In this document: positions 26,701-34,860 of the stretch, piece after piece
Layout: each line of letters opens with the position of its first letter
Position numbering within the stretch: the stretch's first letter is position 1
Origin: Arenibacter sp. P308M17
GTDB taxonomy: Bacteria > Bacteroidota > Bacteroidia > Flavobacteriales > Flavobacteriaceae
Reading direction: 5' to 3'
Assembly (NCBI RefSeq): GCF_003426735.1
Contig: NZ_QVON01000013.1
Coordinates: 1 to 42,947 of the forward strand
Length of the DNA stretch: 42,947 nucleotides
Program-made: the position numbers and the translations under genes
The notes under the pieces: model-generated
The model's input: the letters and a program-made list of their open reading frames with translations, nothing else
Database searches by the model: none
Told to the model about the DNA's origin: nothing

Positions 26701-27029
26701 ATTTGTTCTGATGGATTATCAGAAAGTATACGTTTAATAAGATCACTGGATGCAGGTCTCCCAGGAACAATAGCCACGGTGTTGGATTCCCCATGGGCAG
26801 ACAAAGCGCTTTCGGCAATATCCAACCTTAGATCAGATTTTTGGTTATCCGTATCCGGGCCATGGCATGCAAAACATTTATCCGAAAGTATAGGCTTCAC
26901 ATGATAGTTGAAATCAATAATATCGGGTGTCTGCGCAAGAGCCAATTCCACTTCCTCCGGAGCACTCCATCCACAGCCACTGAGAACCAATGCCAAATTG
27001 ATTAATAAGTAAACAGTACAATGCTTCAT
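23784..27029 (-). CDS. PSD1-type cytochrome c lipoprotein: PSCyt1-DUF1549-LamG-DUF1553
   Basis: This 1081-residue envelope lipoprotein has a lipobox ending LSGC (Cys19). Domains in order are PSCyt1 with heme motif CFACH (52-56) and MPPP (110-113, Met110 possible axial ligand), DUF1549 (about 160-370) with a second CXXCH, CARCHDHKYDP (342-352), a LamG-like jelly-roll (about 500-670, FSISLSVYP, EWTDIAVTYDG, MYLNGKEI), and DUF1553 (about 760-1020, NPLTARVYVNRLWQ and HPKLLDWLAVKF). LamG folds often bind sugars, so a carbohydrate-linked redox function is a fair inference; no activity is established. It is the first gene of the operon and diverges from the regulator gene at 27316. Confidence 0.88.
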   Translation of the reverse strand: MKHCTVYLLINLALVLSGCGWSAPEEVELALAQTPDIIDFNYHVKPILSDKCFACHGPDTDNQKSDLRLDIAESALSAHGESNTVAIVPGRPASSDLIKRILSDNPSEQMPPPESNLSLTTKEIAILAKWIEQGAEYKPHWSFIKPNKPELPLIKGSNWVNNELDYFILDRLKKEKLNPSERASKETLIRRLSFDLIGLPPSLEQIESFAKDTSENAYENMVDRLLQSPAYGERMAADWMDVARYAESDGYLDDKHRDFSAYRDWVIKAFNENMSYKEFSSLQLAGDLIPEPTKESILATAFNRLHKRNSEAGIIFEEYRVEYVADRVLSVGKAFMGLSMECARCHDHKYDPISQKNYYEMSAFFNSTNEFGSAVYGPGQVPGPSLLLTDKEADKVLAYIDGDINSAENKLRLPNMTEPEGFEKWAGNPSAIRKSIENNYSKSLTAYYPFDSFVEKGNKKYVSPNRVLGSGPAVINEPNIKKASRNNGIFLNDYTSISLPEKVGWFDQTDPFSISLSVYPDTLYDDAALFYHCEDLRLGLKGYSMFLENNRPKFIMAFSWPTNAIQIKAKEEIPVKEWTDIAVTYDGLGKANGLHMYLNGKEIPVEVEIDHLYKSILFKPDLHTYGFNGFGMGIRNHMKTFINGGIDELKIHNSELSVLEVSYGYDSNTLSEIINNSSSTRNWSLLKSHYSLRENNGLEKVKENIRELNRKKNKVIDTIPEIMVMGDLPEPRPTYVLDRGVYDSHGTEVYPDVPEVVLPFSDSLPKNRLGLVKWLFDENNPLTARVYVNRLWQMHFGTGLVSSSDDFGNQGNLPSHPKLLDWLAVKFIESGWDIKAMNKLIVMSATYQQSSVLTPELLERDKENALLARGPSFRMSAEMVRDNALAISGLLSPKIGGPSVYPYQPDGLWDEISNKPWRYKYLQQPGEGLYRRSLYTIWKRTSGPPSMLIFDVGERGVCTVKRRQTSTPLQALVLLNDPQYLEASRVVAENLIENYSGDVDAQLQKAFVMCTGRNPNENELGVLSKFHKEELERFSKAKEDAIGYTNIGSSEVGAGIDPVKLAALATVVNGVMNTYEGYTIR

Positions 27030-27243
27030 GAAAATATTTGTTGGTTCCTGATCTTTTATTCACTTTAGGACAACAGCCATCATAAAATCTAAGTTTTTAA
27101 GAAACTAAGTGCCAAAATGCACTTACATGCCGGCACAAAAAAGTCTAAACTTTATAATTACCGATACACTTCAATAGTTGCGTCCAAAGCCAAATTCATC
27201 ATTAAATTCTCGCTCAAAACAAATATATACAACCTTTTTAACC

Positions 27244-27280
27244 GTTAATGGGTTAATAAACTGTTTTATTAACTGTTAAT
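27244..27280. promoter_or_regulatory. GTTAAT box cluster with a 9-bp palindrome, candidate operator
   Basis: GTTAATAAA (27252-27260) and TTTATTAAC (27265-27273) are perfect inverted repeats around CTGT. Extra same-strand GTTAAT copies lie at 27244-27249 and 27275-27280. The cluster is in the 286-bp divergent gap between the PSD1-type gene and the regulator, 36 bp before the regulator ATG. Likely binding site for the adjacent regulator; its protein partner is inferred. Confidence 0.5.
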
Positions 27281-27284
27281 AATT

Positions 27285-27317
27285 ATTGATTATCTTTAAA
27301 TATTGGCGATAATCAAT
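27285..27317. promoter_or_regulatory. 10-bp perfect palindrome overlapping the regulator start codon
   Basis: ATTGATTATC (27285-27294) and GATAATCAAT (27308-27317) are perfect inverted repeats separated by 13 bp. The right arm includes the first two bases of the ATG at 27316-27318. It may be an autoregulatory operator or, if transcribed, an RNA hairpin that hides the start codon. Confidence 0.5.
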
Positions 27318-28515
27318 GGAAAATAACAAAGCATATAACAAAATAATTGCAAAAATCATAAGCAGCAAATCGTTTGGGCAATCCAATACCTATGCCAACC
27401 TACTGCTCTTTTTGGTAGCCAGCACCCTGGAAGAAGACATTCCCAAGGAAACCACTATAGCTTCGGAAATTCTTGGAAAACCCAATTTTGACCCATCCCA
27501 GAGTACCTTGGTAAGGGTTTACATCTATAACCTCCGCAAAAAACTGTCCAAGTACTACTCCAAAGAAGGCAAAGAAGACAAGATAATTGTTCAAATCCCC
27601 AAAGGGAGCTACGAAGTCAGATTTGTAGAAAAAAAAATGGTGACACCAAAGAAATCCTATTCTTGGTCCAAGGGTACAACCTTAACCCTTTTATTACTTT
27701 TTACCATATCCCTGGCATATAATATTTTCCTGTATCCTAGGAAGCACAACATCAACCCTATCAACGAGAATGGTCTATGGAAGGATCTATTTATGGACCA
27801 AAAGCCATTAATGGTGTTACTGGGAGACCTTTTTATATACCAAGAGGATAATACCAAAACAGGTACTCAAAAAATTATTAGGGATCCTTTCATCAATTCT
27901 ATGGAGGACTACGAAAAATTTACATTACAGCAATCCGAATCCAGTTTAACCTACGAGCCGTTGAGCTACAGCCTACTTATTTACAATAGCGCTTTGTGGA
28001 TCAAAGATCTTAGTGAAATTTTTTCCCATAACCACAGTGATTTTACAATTCGAAATATGGTACGCTTTAATCCGAAAGAACTCCCGGACAACAATTTTAT
28101 GGTAATTGGAATGATGAAAACTTTCGGCCTATTTAGGGATTATTTACACGGCCCAAAGCTTTTTTACAACACTCAAGGCCACAGTATTGTTTACCGTGGC
28201 GATCAAGTAGGAAGAGAAACAGTTTACCGCCCGTACGGCGACCCCAATGGACACCATACGGATTATGGTTTTATCACCAAAGTACCAGGTCCTAACAATA
28301 ACAACATTTATTTATTTGGTGGAATATGGGATACGGCTGCTTCGCAGAGTTTAAAATATTTTACCTCACCAAAACTTCTTAAAGAGCTAGAATCCGCTAT
28401 GATAGAAAAATTTGGAAGTCTTCCAAAATACTATCAGATCTTATTGGAAGTTAAGGGAGTGGACCGAATGGAACTAAGTTCTAAAATAATCATAATGGAA
28501 GAAATTGTACCCTAA
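27316..28515 (+). CDS. Membrane-anchored winged-helix transcriptional regulator
   Basis: The 399-residue protein has a cytoplasmic N-terminal winged-helix region (about 1-105). Its wording (TIASEILGK, FDPSQSTLVRVYIYNLRKKL, then IPKGSYEVRF) matches the OmpR-like domain found at the N terminus of many cyclase- or TPR-linked regulators, where FDP..dP.VRv....LR..L and IPKGsY recur. A single transmembrane helix follows (about 120-140), leaving a 255-residue C-terminal part outside that I do not recognise. The layout resembles ToxR/CadC one-component regulators. It is divergent from the PSD1 operon and convergent with the sulfatase genes, so it is a candidate regulator of one or both. Confidence 0.75.
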   Translation: MENNKAYNKIIAKIISSKSFGQSNTYANLLLFLVASTLEEDIPKETTIASEILGKPNFDPSQSTLVRVYIYNLRKKLSKYYSKEGKEDKIIVQIPKGSYEVRFVEKKMVTPKKSYSWSKGTTLTLLLLFTISLAYNIFLYPRKHNINPINENGLWKDLFMDQKPLMVLLGDLFIYQEDNTKTGTQKIIRDPFINSMEDYEKFTLQQSESSLTYEPLSYSLLIYNSALWIKDLSEIFSHNHSDFTIRNMVRFNPKELPDNNFMVIGMMKTFGLFRDYLHGPKLFYNTQGHSIVYRGDQVGRETVYRPYGDPNGHHTDYGFITKVPGPNNNNIYLFGGIWDTAASQSLKYFTSPKLLKELESAMIEKFGSLPKYYQILLEVKGVDRMELSSKIIIMEEIVP

Positions 28516-28655
28516 CAATTGTACATCTCTCAATATTCCACGATAAATATATTACTCAAAAACCTCGCAAGAGCAATTGGCCAAAGTATACAACTAATCA
28601 AATAACCCCAATACTTGGTAACATTCCATTTATAGGTACTGACAGATTGGGGGCA

Positions 28656-30134
28656 TCACATTTTCCATTTACCGCTCTCGGCCGTAATTTCCACATCCCA
28701 ATCCTGAGGTGGATTATTTTTGTATTTAGGATCACTATCCTCCTTTGGAAAAGAATTGACCACCTCCAAAAGATTGTTATAACTATTTTTACTTTCGACA
28801 GAATTAATACTGTCCATTATATTATGACGTTCAAAGGGGTCATTGATCAAATCAAAGAACCCTTCTGGTTTACCCTTGGAATCTATATATAATTTAAACT
28901 GTTGGTCCCGAAGTACCCTATCCCTGAATTTAAATTGATTTTCAACTCCATTTTCCGTAAGTCGGGCATTGTTTCCACCACCCATTCCCAATATCCATTT
29001 TCTTTCGGATGCTCCATCTCCCTGCAGCAAAACATTCTTAAAGGATTTTCCATCAATATCTTGTAATGCATTCGCAGGGGTCCATTTACTTTTTGTGGCT
29101 ACTCCGGCAATATCCAGAAAGGTGGGCAGGATATCCGTGAAATCGATAAGTGCATTAGATTCTTGATCTGCTTTTATACGTCCGGGCCAACTTACAATAA
29201 ATGGCTCACATATTCCAGTCTCCAAGGTTTTGGATTTACCCCCTTTTACTTGTTCCCCTTTGTAAGTACCGGTAATGGATTGTGCAGTACCGTTATCCGT
29301 AGTAAAGACAATCATAGTGTTTTCCAACAGACCATTTTGCTTAAGGGCATTAACCAGTTGCCCAACAATCTTATCGGTATAGCGGACCATAGCCTTGTGC
29401 TTGCCCAAATTATCATCTGCAGATTCGTCCGGGGTATTTACCAAGGGCGTATGGGTCAATACCATGGGATAATATACGAACATGGGACCTTCCTTGTTTT
29501 CTTGTAGAAAGTCGATTATAAAATCCCGAAAAATATCCGGACCAAAAGCGCCGGGATAAGTCTTGCTGCCCTCTTTGGTAAAAACATAGGGATCCCAGTA
29601 TCTTTCAGAGCTCGCCTCGATGCCCGCTTCATAACCTGTCCACATACAATATTCATCAAATCCAACTTTCTCCAACGCATCCGGTTCTACCCGAAAATCA
29701 TCAATCTGCCATTTACCGGCTATACAGGTTTTGTAACCAGCCCTTTTCATTTCATTTACCAGGGTAGGGTTCTCTGTTTCATCAAAATGGGCACCCCCAC
29801 CCCAACGCGGCACATCCCAATGGTTGACCCAACCATGCCTAAACGGGTATTGACCAGTAAGCAATGTAACTCTTGTTGGAGTACACTGCGGCATGGAATA
29901 TACGTTATTGAATTTGAGGCCAGACTTGGCCAATGCATCTATATTTGGGGTTTCTATATCTTCTGCCCCATAGTTGCTAATCCATTCCTTGCCCAGATCG
30001 TCGACCAAAATGAACAATATGTTAGGAGGTCCTTGATCCTCGGTAGATTTTGTTTTTACTGTTCCTCCACAACCAAATAAAAAAACAAGGGCGCCGGTAC
30101 AAAGTATACGTGGTATCAACTTAAATGGTAACAT
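28656..30134 (-). CDS. Sulfatase lipoprotein (formylglycine type)
   Basis: This 492-residue enzyme should hydrolyse sulfate esters, probably on a sugar. I chose ATG 30132-30134 because it begins a clean lipoprotein signal (MLPFKLIPRI, then VFLFGC with Cys22) 4 bp after the stop of the upstream sulfatase and behind AAAAGG; the longer frame to 30218 would overlap that gene. Motifs: metal-binding Asp45-Asp46 (LVDDLG), the formylglycine site Cys84-Thr-Pro-Thr-Arg88 (C-x-P-x-R), GKWQ at about 146, and TDNGT. It belongs to sulfatase family S1; subfamily and substrate not assigned. It is the second gene of a sulfatase pair. Confidence 0.9.
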   Translation of the reverse strand: MLPFKLIPRILCTGALVFLFGCGGTVKTKSTEDQGPPNILFILVDDLGKEWISNYGAEDIETPNIDALAKSGLKFNNVYSMPQCTPTRVTLLTGQYPFRHGWVNHWDVPRWGGGAHFDETENPTLVNEMKRAGYKTCIAGKWQIDDFRVEPDALEKVGFDEYCMWTGYEAGIEASSERYWDPYVFTKEGSKTYPGAFGPDIFRDFIIDFLQENKEGPMFVYYPMVLTHTPLVNTPDESADDNLGKHKAMVRYTDKIVGQLVNALKQNGLLENTMIVFTTDNGTAQSITGTYKGEQVKGGKSKTLETGICEPFIVSWPGRIKADQESNALIDFTDILPTFLDIAGVATKSKWTPANALQDIDGKSFKNVLLQGDGASERKWILGMGGGNNARLTENGVENQFKFRDRVLRDQQFKLYIDSKGKPEGFFDLINDPFERHNIMDSINSVESKNSYNNLLEVVNSFPKEDSDPKYKNNPPQDWDVEITAESGKWKM

Positions 30135-30138
30135 CCTT

Positions 30139-31674
30139 TTATTCGAACATTTTTTTATAAAGATCGTTAAGATCCAACTTGTCCCCCATTGTTTTTTGAA
30201 GTTCCAATAGATCGGCAAAAAGGGTTCTGACCTTCTCCCTGTACTCCGGACTATCCGCCAGATCGTTCATCTCGTTGGGATCCTTTTCCATATCGAACAG
30301 GAGCAGCTTGTCTATTTTTGGATAGATAATGAGTTTGAAGCCATCCTTTCGGATCATCCGCTGTACATCTATATAGGCCCCGTAAACCCCGTTGTAATGG
30401 CTTTGCTGCCTTTCTCCTTTTATAATATCCATAAAGCTTTTGAACTCCACATAATCCGGTTTCTCAACACCTGCCAGATCCAAGGAAGTGGCCATGATAT
30501 CCTGTAGGTACACATCCTGGTCCAAACGTTTTCCCTTGGGGATGCCAGGTCCAACCACCATCATGGGGATACGAACGCTATGGTCGAACATGCTCTGTTT
30601 TCCGATCAGGCCGTGGTGGCCTACGGAAAGGCCATGGTCCGCCCCGAAAAAGATATAGGTATTGTCCATTTTTCCCGAAGCCTCCAAAGAATCCAAAATA
30701 ATCCCTATCTGCTCGTCCATATGGCTCAACAGGGCATAATATTCCCGGCGGTGTACCTTCACCGCATATTCGGTTCTTGGAAAAGGGGCCAGGGCCTCGT
30801 CCCTAAGACCGGGGGGATTGCCCATATCGTCCTTATACGGATATTCCGGCAAGAAATTTTCGGGAACCTTGATATTTTCCAGCGGATACATATCCAAAAA
30901 CCGTTGGGGCGCCTGCCGCGGATCATGGGTTGCGTTAAAGGCCAGGTACATAAAAAAGGGATCATCTTTTTTTGTGGCCGAATCCAAAAAGGCAAGAGCA
31001 TCGTCACGCACCACTTCGCTCCAATGTTTCCCTCCTTCCCAAAAACCGCCCTGAAGGGTATCCGTAGGCGACCATTCGGTGTCGTCCGGACCCGTTGGCC
31101 TGCCATAGCCCAATGGCATATAGTCGTTCCAGTCCTTCATGTTCCCTGATTCCTCTTTCCATTTTTTGATGGCGGCGCCCAATTCGTTCCCCCGATCTCC
31201 GGGCATTCCGGGACGAATGTGCCGTGCATCGTTAAAAACAGTGGCGGCCGGGGCCTTCACATGCCATTTTCCGGTCATATAGGTATCATAACCTTGCTTT
31301 TGCAGCAATCGGCTCCACGTCTGTTCCATTGCGGTGGAGTCTCCCTTGGCCCATAGGTCACTTTTTTTCTGTGCGTTCCAAATATAGGAGCCGGAAATGA
31401 TCATGGCCCGTGATGCTACACAGATGGCGCCGTTCCAGCCCCCCATATTGTAGGCGTGGGTAAAGGAGGTTCCTCCATTTACCAAGCGGTCCAGGTTGGG
31501 GGTATGCACCCCTTCAAAACCAAGGGCAGCGATACTTTCAAAGGTCTGGTCATCCGCGAAGAGAAAAACAATATTGGGTTTGTCCGCAACCTCGGCGGAC
31601 TTTTCAGAACCCGATGGTTTACAGGATCCGAGAAGAAAAATACTAAGTAAGGATATGCAATATAGTAATCTCAT
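30139..31674 (-). CDS. Sulfatase lipoprotein with C-x-A-x-R active-site motif
   Basis: This 511-residue protein starts at ATG 31672-31674, giving a compact lipoprotein signal (MRLLYCISLL, lipobox LGSC with Cys18); an in-frame ATG 11 codons upstream is less likely. The sulfatase fold is clear: FADDQTFESI with Asp41-Asp42, TGKWHVK, FFGADHGLSVGHHGL. The formylglycine site reads Cys85-Val-Ala-Ser-Arg89, so Ala replaces the usual Pro; the formylglycine-generating enzyme is known to accept C-x-A-x-R in some sulfatases. The surroundings (GGWNGAICVASR, HIRPG) resemble choline/iduronate-type S1 enzymes. Upstream neighbour of the 28656-30134 sulfatase, 4 bp apart. Confidence 0.88.
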   Translation of the reverse strand: MRLLYCISLLSIFLLGSCKPSGSEKSAEVADKPNIVFLFADDQTFESIAALGFEGVHTPNLDRLVNGGTSFTHAYNMGGWNGAICVASRAMIISGSYIWNAQKKSDLWAKGDSTAMEQTWSRLLQKQGYDTYMTGKWHVKAPAATVFNDARHIRPGMPGDRGNELGAAIKKWKEESGNMKDWNDYMPLGYGRPTGPDDTEWSPTDTLQGGFWEGGKHWSEVVRDDALAFLDSATKKDDPFFMYLAFNATHDPRQAPQRFLDMYPLENIKVPENFLPEYPYKDDMGNPPGLRDEALAPFPRTEYAVKVHRREYYALLSHMDEQIGIILDSLEASGKMDNTYIFFGADHGLSVGHHGLIGKQSMFDHSVRIPMMVVGPGIPKGKRLDQDVYLQDIMATSLDLAGVEKPDYVEFKSFMDIIKGERQQSHYNGVYGAYIDVQRMIRKDGFKLIIYPKIDKLLLFDMEKDPNEMNDLADSPEYREKVRTLFADLLELQKTMGDKLDLNDLYKKMFE

Positions 31675-31806
31675 ATAGGTTAATTTTAGTATGTAATTCA
31701 ATCTCAATTATATATGATGGCACAGTCACCTATTGGCCAAAGTACCCCGTCAAGCCCAAACCCAAGAGCAATTTAAACGTTGACTAGACATTAATCGCTA
31801 AAATAA

Positions 31807-33243
31807 TCAGTAATCACTGCCCGAAGCACTTTTTTCCTGAGAAACCTTCCATTGATTCCAGTAGGCTACCATTTCGTTTAACTTTTCGGGCTGCTCATTG
31901 GCCAGATCCCTATTTTCGCCTATATCATTCCGGATATTATAAAGGGCAAAATGTTGTCCGCCGTCATCACTATAAATCTTGTACCCATTATCTATCAGGG
32001 CGGCCTGTTCATTAAAATCAAAAGCCAAAGGTTCTTTCCTTCGCTTGATTTCCCCTTTTACAATGGGCAATATATCCACTCCGTCATAGGGCCTTTTATT
32101 TTTCGTAAGATCTACCCCCAGGATATTGGCGATCGTCGGAAAATAATCGGAGGTAAAGCAGGGGATGTCCACCTTTGTTCCCGGGTCGATTTTCCCTTCC
32201 CATTCCATGATGCCCGGCACCCGGATGCCTCCCTCGTGCAGGCTTCTTTTTCTACCTGTAAGTCCGTTGGTAACACCTTGGGTCCTACCCATTACCGATT
32301 TTCCCTCGGGACCATTATCACTGGTATAAAAGAGTACGGTATTTTTGGCAATGCCCAATTCCCGAAGTTTATCGCGTAAACGTCCTACTTGCCTGTCCAA
32401 AGCGGTTATCACTCCATAATAATGCTGCTGATCTTCGGAAAGGTCGGCATAGGGAGCTCTGTCTTCCTGCCCCGCCAAAACCGGCAAATGGGGCGTATGG
32501 AACCAAATTATACTTAAAAACGGGGTGTTGTTTTTTACGGCATTTTCTATAAATGGAATGGCCCTATCCATAATAACCCTGGAATCGTCCCCTTCCAAAT
32601 TTTCTTTGGCCATTTCTCCCGGTCCGGTCCAGTAAGCGGTATTAAAGGGTTCCCCTTCCTTTAAATCCCCATTAACATCACCGGATGATCGGGGTGGAGT
32701 TACCATAGGATTCCATGTAGGTACTTTGGATTCCGTTACGAAACTCACATCAAAACCATGCTCCCATGGTGGTGCATAATCGCCATCGAACTTCTCCCGT
32801 CCTCCTCTATTGGCATCAACTATATCACGGGTCAGGGTACCCAAATGCCATTTACCAAAATGGCCCGTGGTATAGCCCAGATCCTTGACCATTTCCCCCA
32901 AGGTAATTTCCTCGGGTTTTATATGGCCACAATTGGCATGGCAAATTCCATAGCGCAGTGGGTGTCTTCCCGTCATTACGCTCCCTCTGGTCGGGGAACA
33001 GACCGCAGAGGCCGAATAAAACCGTTCAAAAACGGCCCCATTGGCGGCCATGGCGTCCAAATTGGGGGTTTTTAGGTGGGGATGGCCGTTATATGCCATA
33101 TCCCCCCAGCCTTGGTCATCGGCCATGAGCAGGATGATGTTGGGGCTTTCCTTTTCGGGCGGAGCGGGTTTTTCCTTTTTTTGACCTTCTGAACAGCTTA
33201 CTAAAAGGAGTGTGGCCAAAACCCAGATTTTAATTAATTTCAT
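31807..33243 (-). CDS. Arylsulfatase-type lipoprotein
   Basis: This 478-residue S1-family sulfatase has a lipoprotein signal (MKLIKIWVLATLLLVSC, Cys17), metal ligands Asp42-Asp43 in MADDQGWGD, the canonical formylglycine site Cys82-Ser-Pro-Thr-Arg86, GKWHLG (about 134) and YTSDNGPEG. It is the closest sulfatase to SusD (147 bp downstream of it, same strand) and about 130 bp upstream of the sulfatase pair. Its substrate is presumably the same sulfated glycan imported by SusC/D, most likely a galactan, fucan or similar marine glycan; that is inference. Confidence 0.9.
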   Translation of the reverse strand: MKLIKIWVLATLLLVSCSEGQKKEKPAPPEKESPNIILLMADDQGWGDMAYNGHPHLKTPNLDAMAANGAVFERFYSASAVCSPTRGSVMTGRHPLRYGICHANCGHIKPEEITLGEMVKDLGYTTGHFGKWHLGTLTRDIVDANRGGREKFDGDYAPPWEHGFDVSFVTESKVPTWNPMVTPPRSSGDVNGDLKEGEPFNTAYWTGPGEMAKENLEGDDSRVIMDRAIPFIENAVKNNTPFLSIIWFHTPHLPVLAGQEDRAPYADLSEDQQHYYGVITALDRQVGRLRDKLRELGIAKNTVLFYTSDNGPEGKSVMGRTQGVTNGLTGRKRSLHEGGIRVPGIMEWEGKIDPGTKVDIPCFTSDYFPTIANILGVDLTKNKRPYDGVDILPIVKGEIKRRKEPLAFDFNEQAALIDNGYKIYSDDGGQHFALYNIRNDIGENRDLANEQPEKLNEMVAYWNQWKVSQEKSASGSDY

Positions 33244-33390
33244 TTTACAACAGTTATCTTTAAATCAAGATATATAATAATACAGAATGAACTCTTATAA
33301 AATAAAGACCAAGATTGCAACCCCTCGTTTTAAGTTTGTCAGCACCTAGTCCCATTTTCATAATTAATGTACTCAACTACAACAGCCGTT

Positions 33391-34842
33391 CTACCAGTCC
33401 GGATTCTGGGTTAAACTAGGATTCAACCTAATTTGATTGTCCGGAATTGGGAAGAGCAACATATAATCCTCAACATGCTTCCCCTGTGCTCTCATAACCG
33501 TCAAGAACTGCCCCCTTCTTTTTAAATCCCATGCTCTTTGACCTTCAAATGCCAACTCAAACCTCCTTTCTTCCAAAACAGCAGATCTGAAATCATCTTG
33601 GGACAACCCTTCCAAATCGGGAAGGTCGGTCGCTATCCCATTCCGAGCCCTTTCCCGTACTTTGTTGATCCAAATATATTTTTGATTATCACTGGGATCA
33701 ACTTCATTTAAAGCTTCGGCGGCAATTAAAAGAATATCCGCATACCTGATAACATTGAAATTAACCCCGGACTGCAGCTCGTTGGCCCGATCATCAAATT
33801 TGCTCACATAGTAAGGATAAACCCCTGGCCCATAGGCCTCCTCCATGGTTATTGTACCTGTAACCCCGTCTATATGTTCATAGCTATCGGATATAGTTAC
33901 CGATCGACGATATGATATCGGGTTTTCAGCATTGAATTCCGCACTCGGTGCAATTGAGCCTCCCACTACCGTATTGGCCCAAAAAGAATTCCCATAAGGT
34001 CCAGGTAATGCCCTGGGGCCAAAAGATCCCGGAATTGAGTTATTTCTCTCACCACTTAGATATTGAATTTGATACACATGTTCCACGCCATTGTTGTACT
34101 CCGTTTTAAAAGCGTTTGCATAATCGGGAAAAAGATTATATTTTTCTGAATCGATTACTTTTTTTGCATGGGCATAAGCATTCGGATAATCACCTATATA
34201 AAGATAAATACGTGCCAGTAAAGCATCTGCTATATATGCATTAAACCTCCCGGCTTCACTGGTAGTTGGCAACTCTAGGGCAGCCTCGTTCAAATCCCTC
34301 AAAATTAACTCATAGACCTCATCAGCACTAGCTCTTGGTAAATTTACTTGATCAAAACCAACTGTAGGGGTTTCATATATGGGAACCCCGCCCATGGCAC
34401 GTACCAAATGCCAATAGAATAAAGCTCGAAGCGCTTTTGCTTCAGAGACAATATCCGCTTTCTTATCCGCATCAAAATCTATTTCCGCTGTATAAAACGC
34501 TACCTCATTGGCCAAATTGATGCCATCGTATGCAGAACTCCAAAAGCCTTCGGTGGTACCATTATTATAAGTAAATTCATCCCATTCGAACAAATCAGAT
34601 ACATTAGGTGATACGGTTGCATTGTCTGCATTTACCTCTCCGTAATTAATAGCAGTATTGCCATATAAACTATATACAGAATTATATACCCCATACAGCC
34701 CGGCAATGGCATCGTCCTCCGAAGAATAAAAATTGGCAATACTTATATTTCCTGCTGGATTCTCTTCCAAATAACTTTCACAAGATGTCATGAATATTGC
34801 GACCGACATCAGTGAAGTAACCAGATATTTTAAATTTTTCAT
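33391..34842 (-). CDS. SusD/RagB family nutrient-binding outer-membrane lipoprotein
   Basis: This 483-residue surface lipoprotein closes over the SusC porin and binds glycan. It has a signal ending MTSC (Cys21), an N-terminal SusD-like region with GLYGVYNSVYS and the TPR-type helical core (LRALFYWHLVRAMGGVPI, DALLARIYLYIGDY), and a C-terminal RagB/SusD domain with RYADILLIAAEALNE and ERRFELAFEGQRAWDLKR, hallmarks of the family. It lies 18 bp after susC in the same operon. Ligand is unknown. Confidence 0.95.
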   Translation of the reverse strand: MKNLKYLVTSLMSVAIFMTSCESYLEENPAGNISIANFYSSEDDAIAGLYGVYNSVYSLYGNTAINYGEVNADNATVSPNVSDLFEWDEFTYNNGTTEGFWSSAYDGINLANEVAFYTAEIDFDADKKADIVSEAKALRALFYWHLVRAMGGVPIYETPTVGFDQVNLPRASADEVYELILRDLNEAALELPTTSEAGRFNAYIADALLARIYLYIGDYPNAYAHAKKVIDSEKYNLFPDYANAFKTEYNNGVEHVYQIQYLSGERNNSIPGSFGPRALPGPYGNSFWANTVVGGSIAPSAEFNAENPISYRRSVTISDSYEHIDGVTGTITMEEAYGPGVYPYYVSKFDDRANELQSGVNFNVIRYADILLIAAEALNEVDPSDNQKYIWINKVRERARNGIATDLPDLEGLSQDDFRSAVLEERRFELAFEGQRAWDLKRRGQFLTVMRAQGKHVEDYMLLFPIPDNQIRLNPSLTQNPDW

Positions 34843-34860
34843 GTTGTTTTTCCCTTTTAA

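Noticed and set aside
30135..30218. Longer start for the 28656-30134 sulfatase
   Set aside because: It would overlap the upstream sulfatase by 80 bp and bury the lipoprotein signal inside the protein.
30580..31149. 189-codon plus-strand frame opposite a sulfatase
   Set aside because: Long, but antisense to a complete sulfatase gene with clear motifs; no domain seen.
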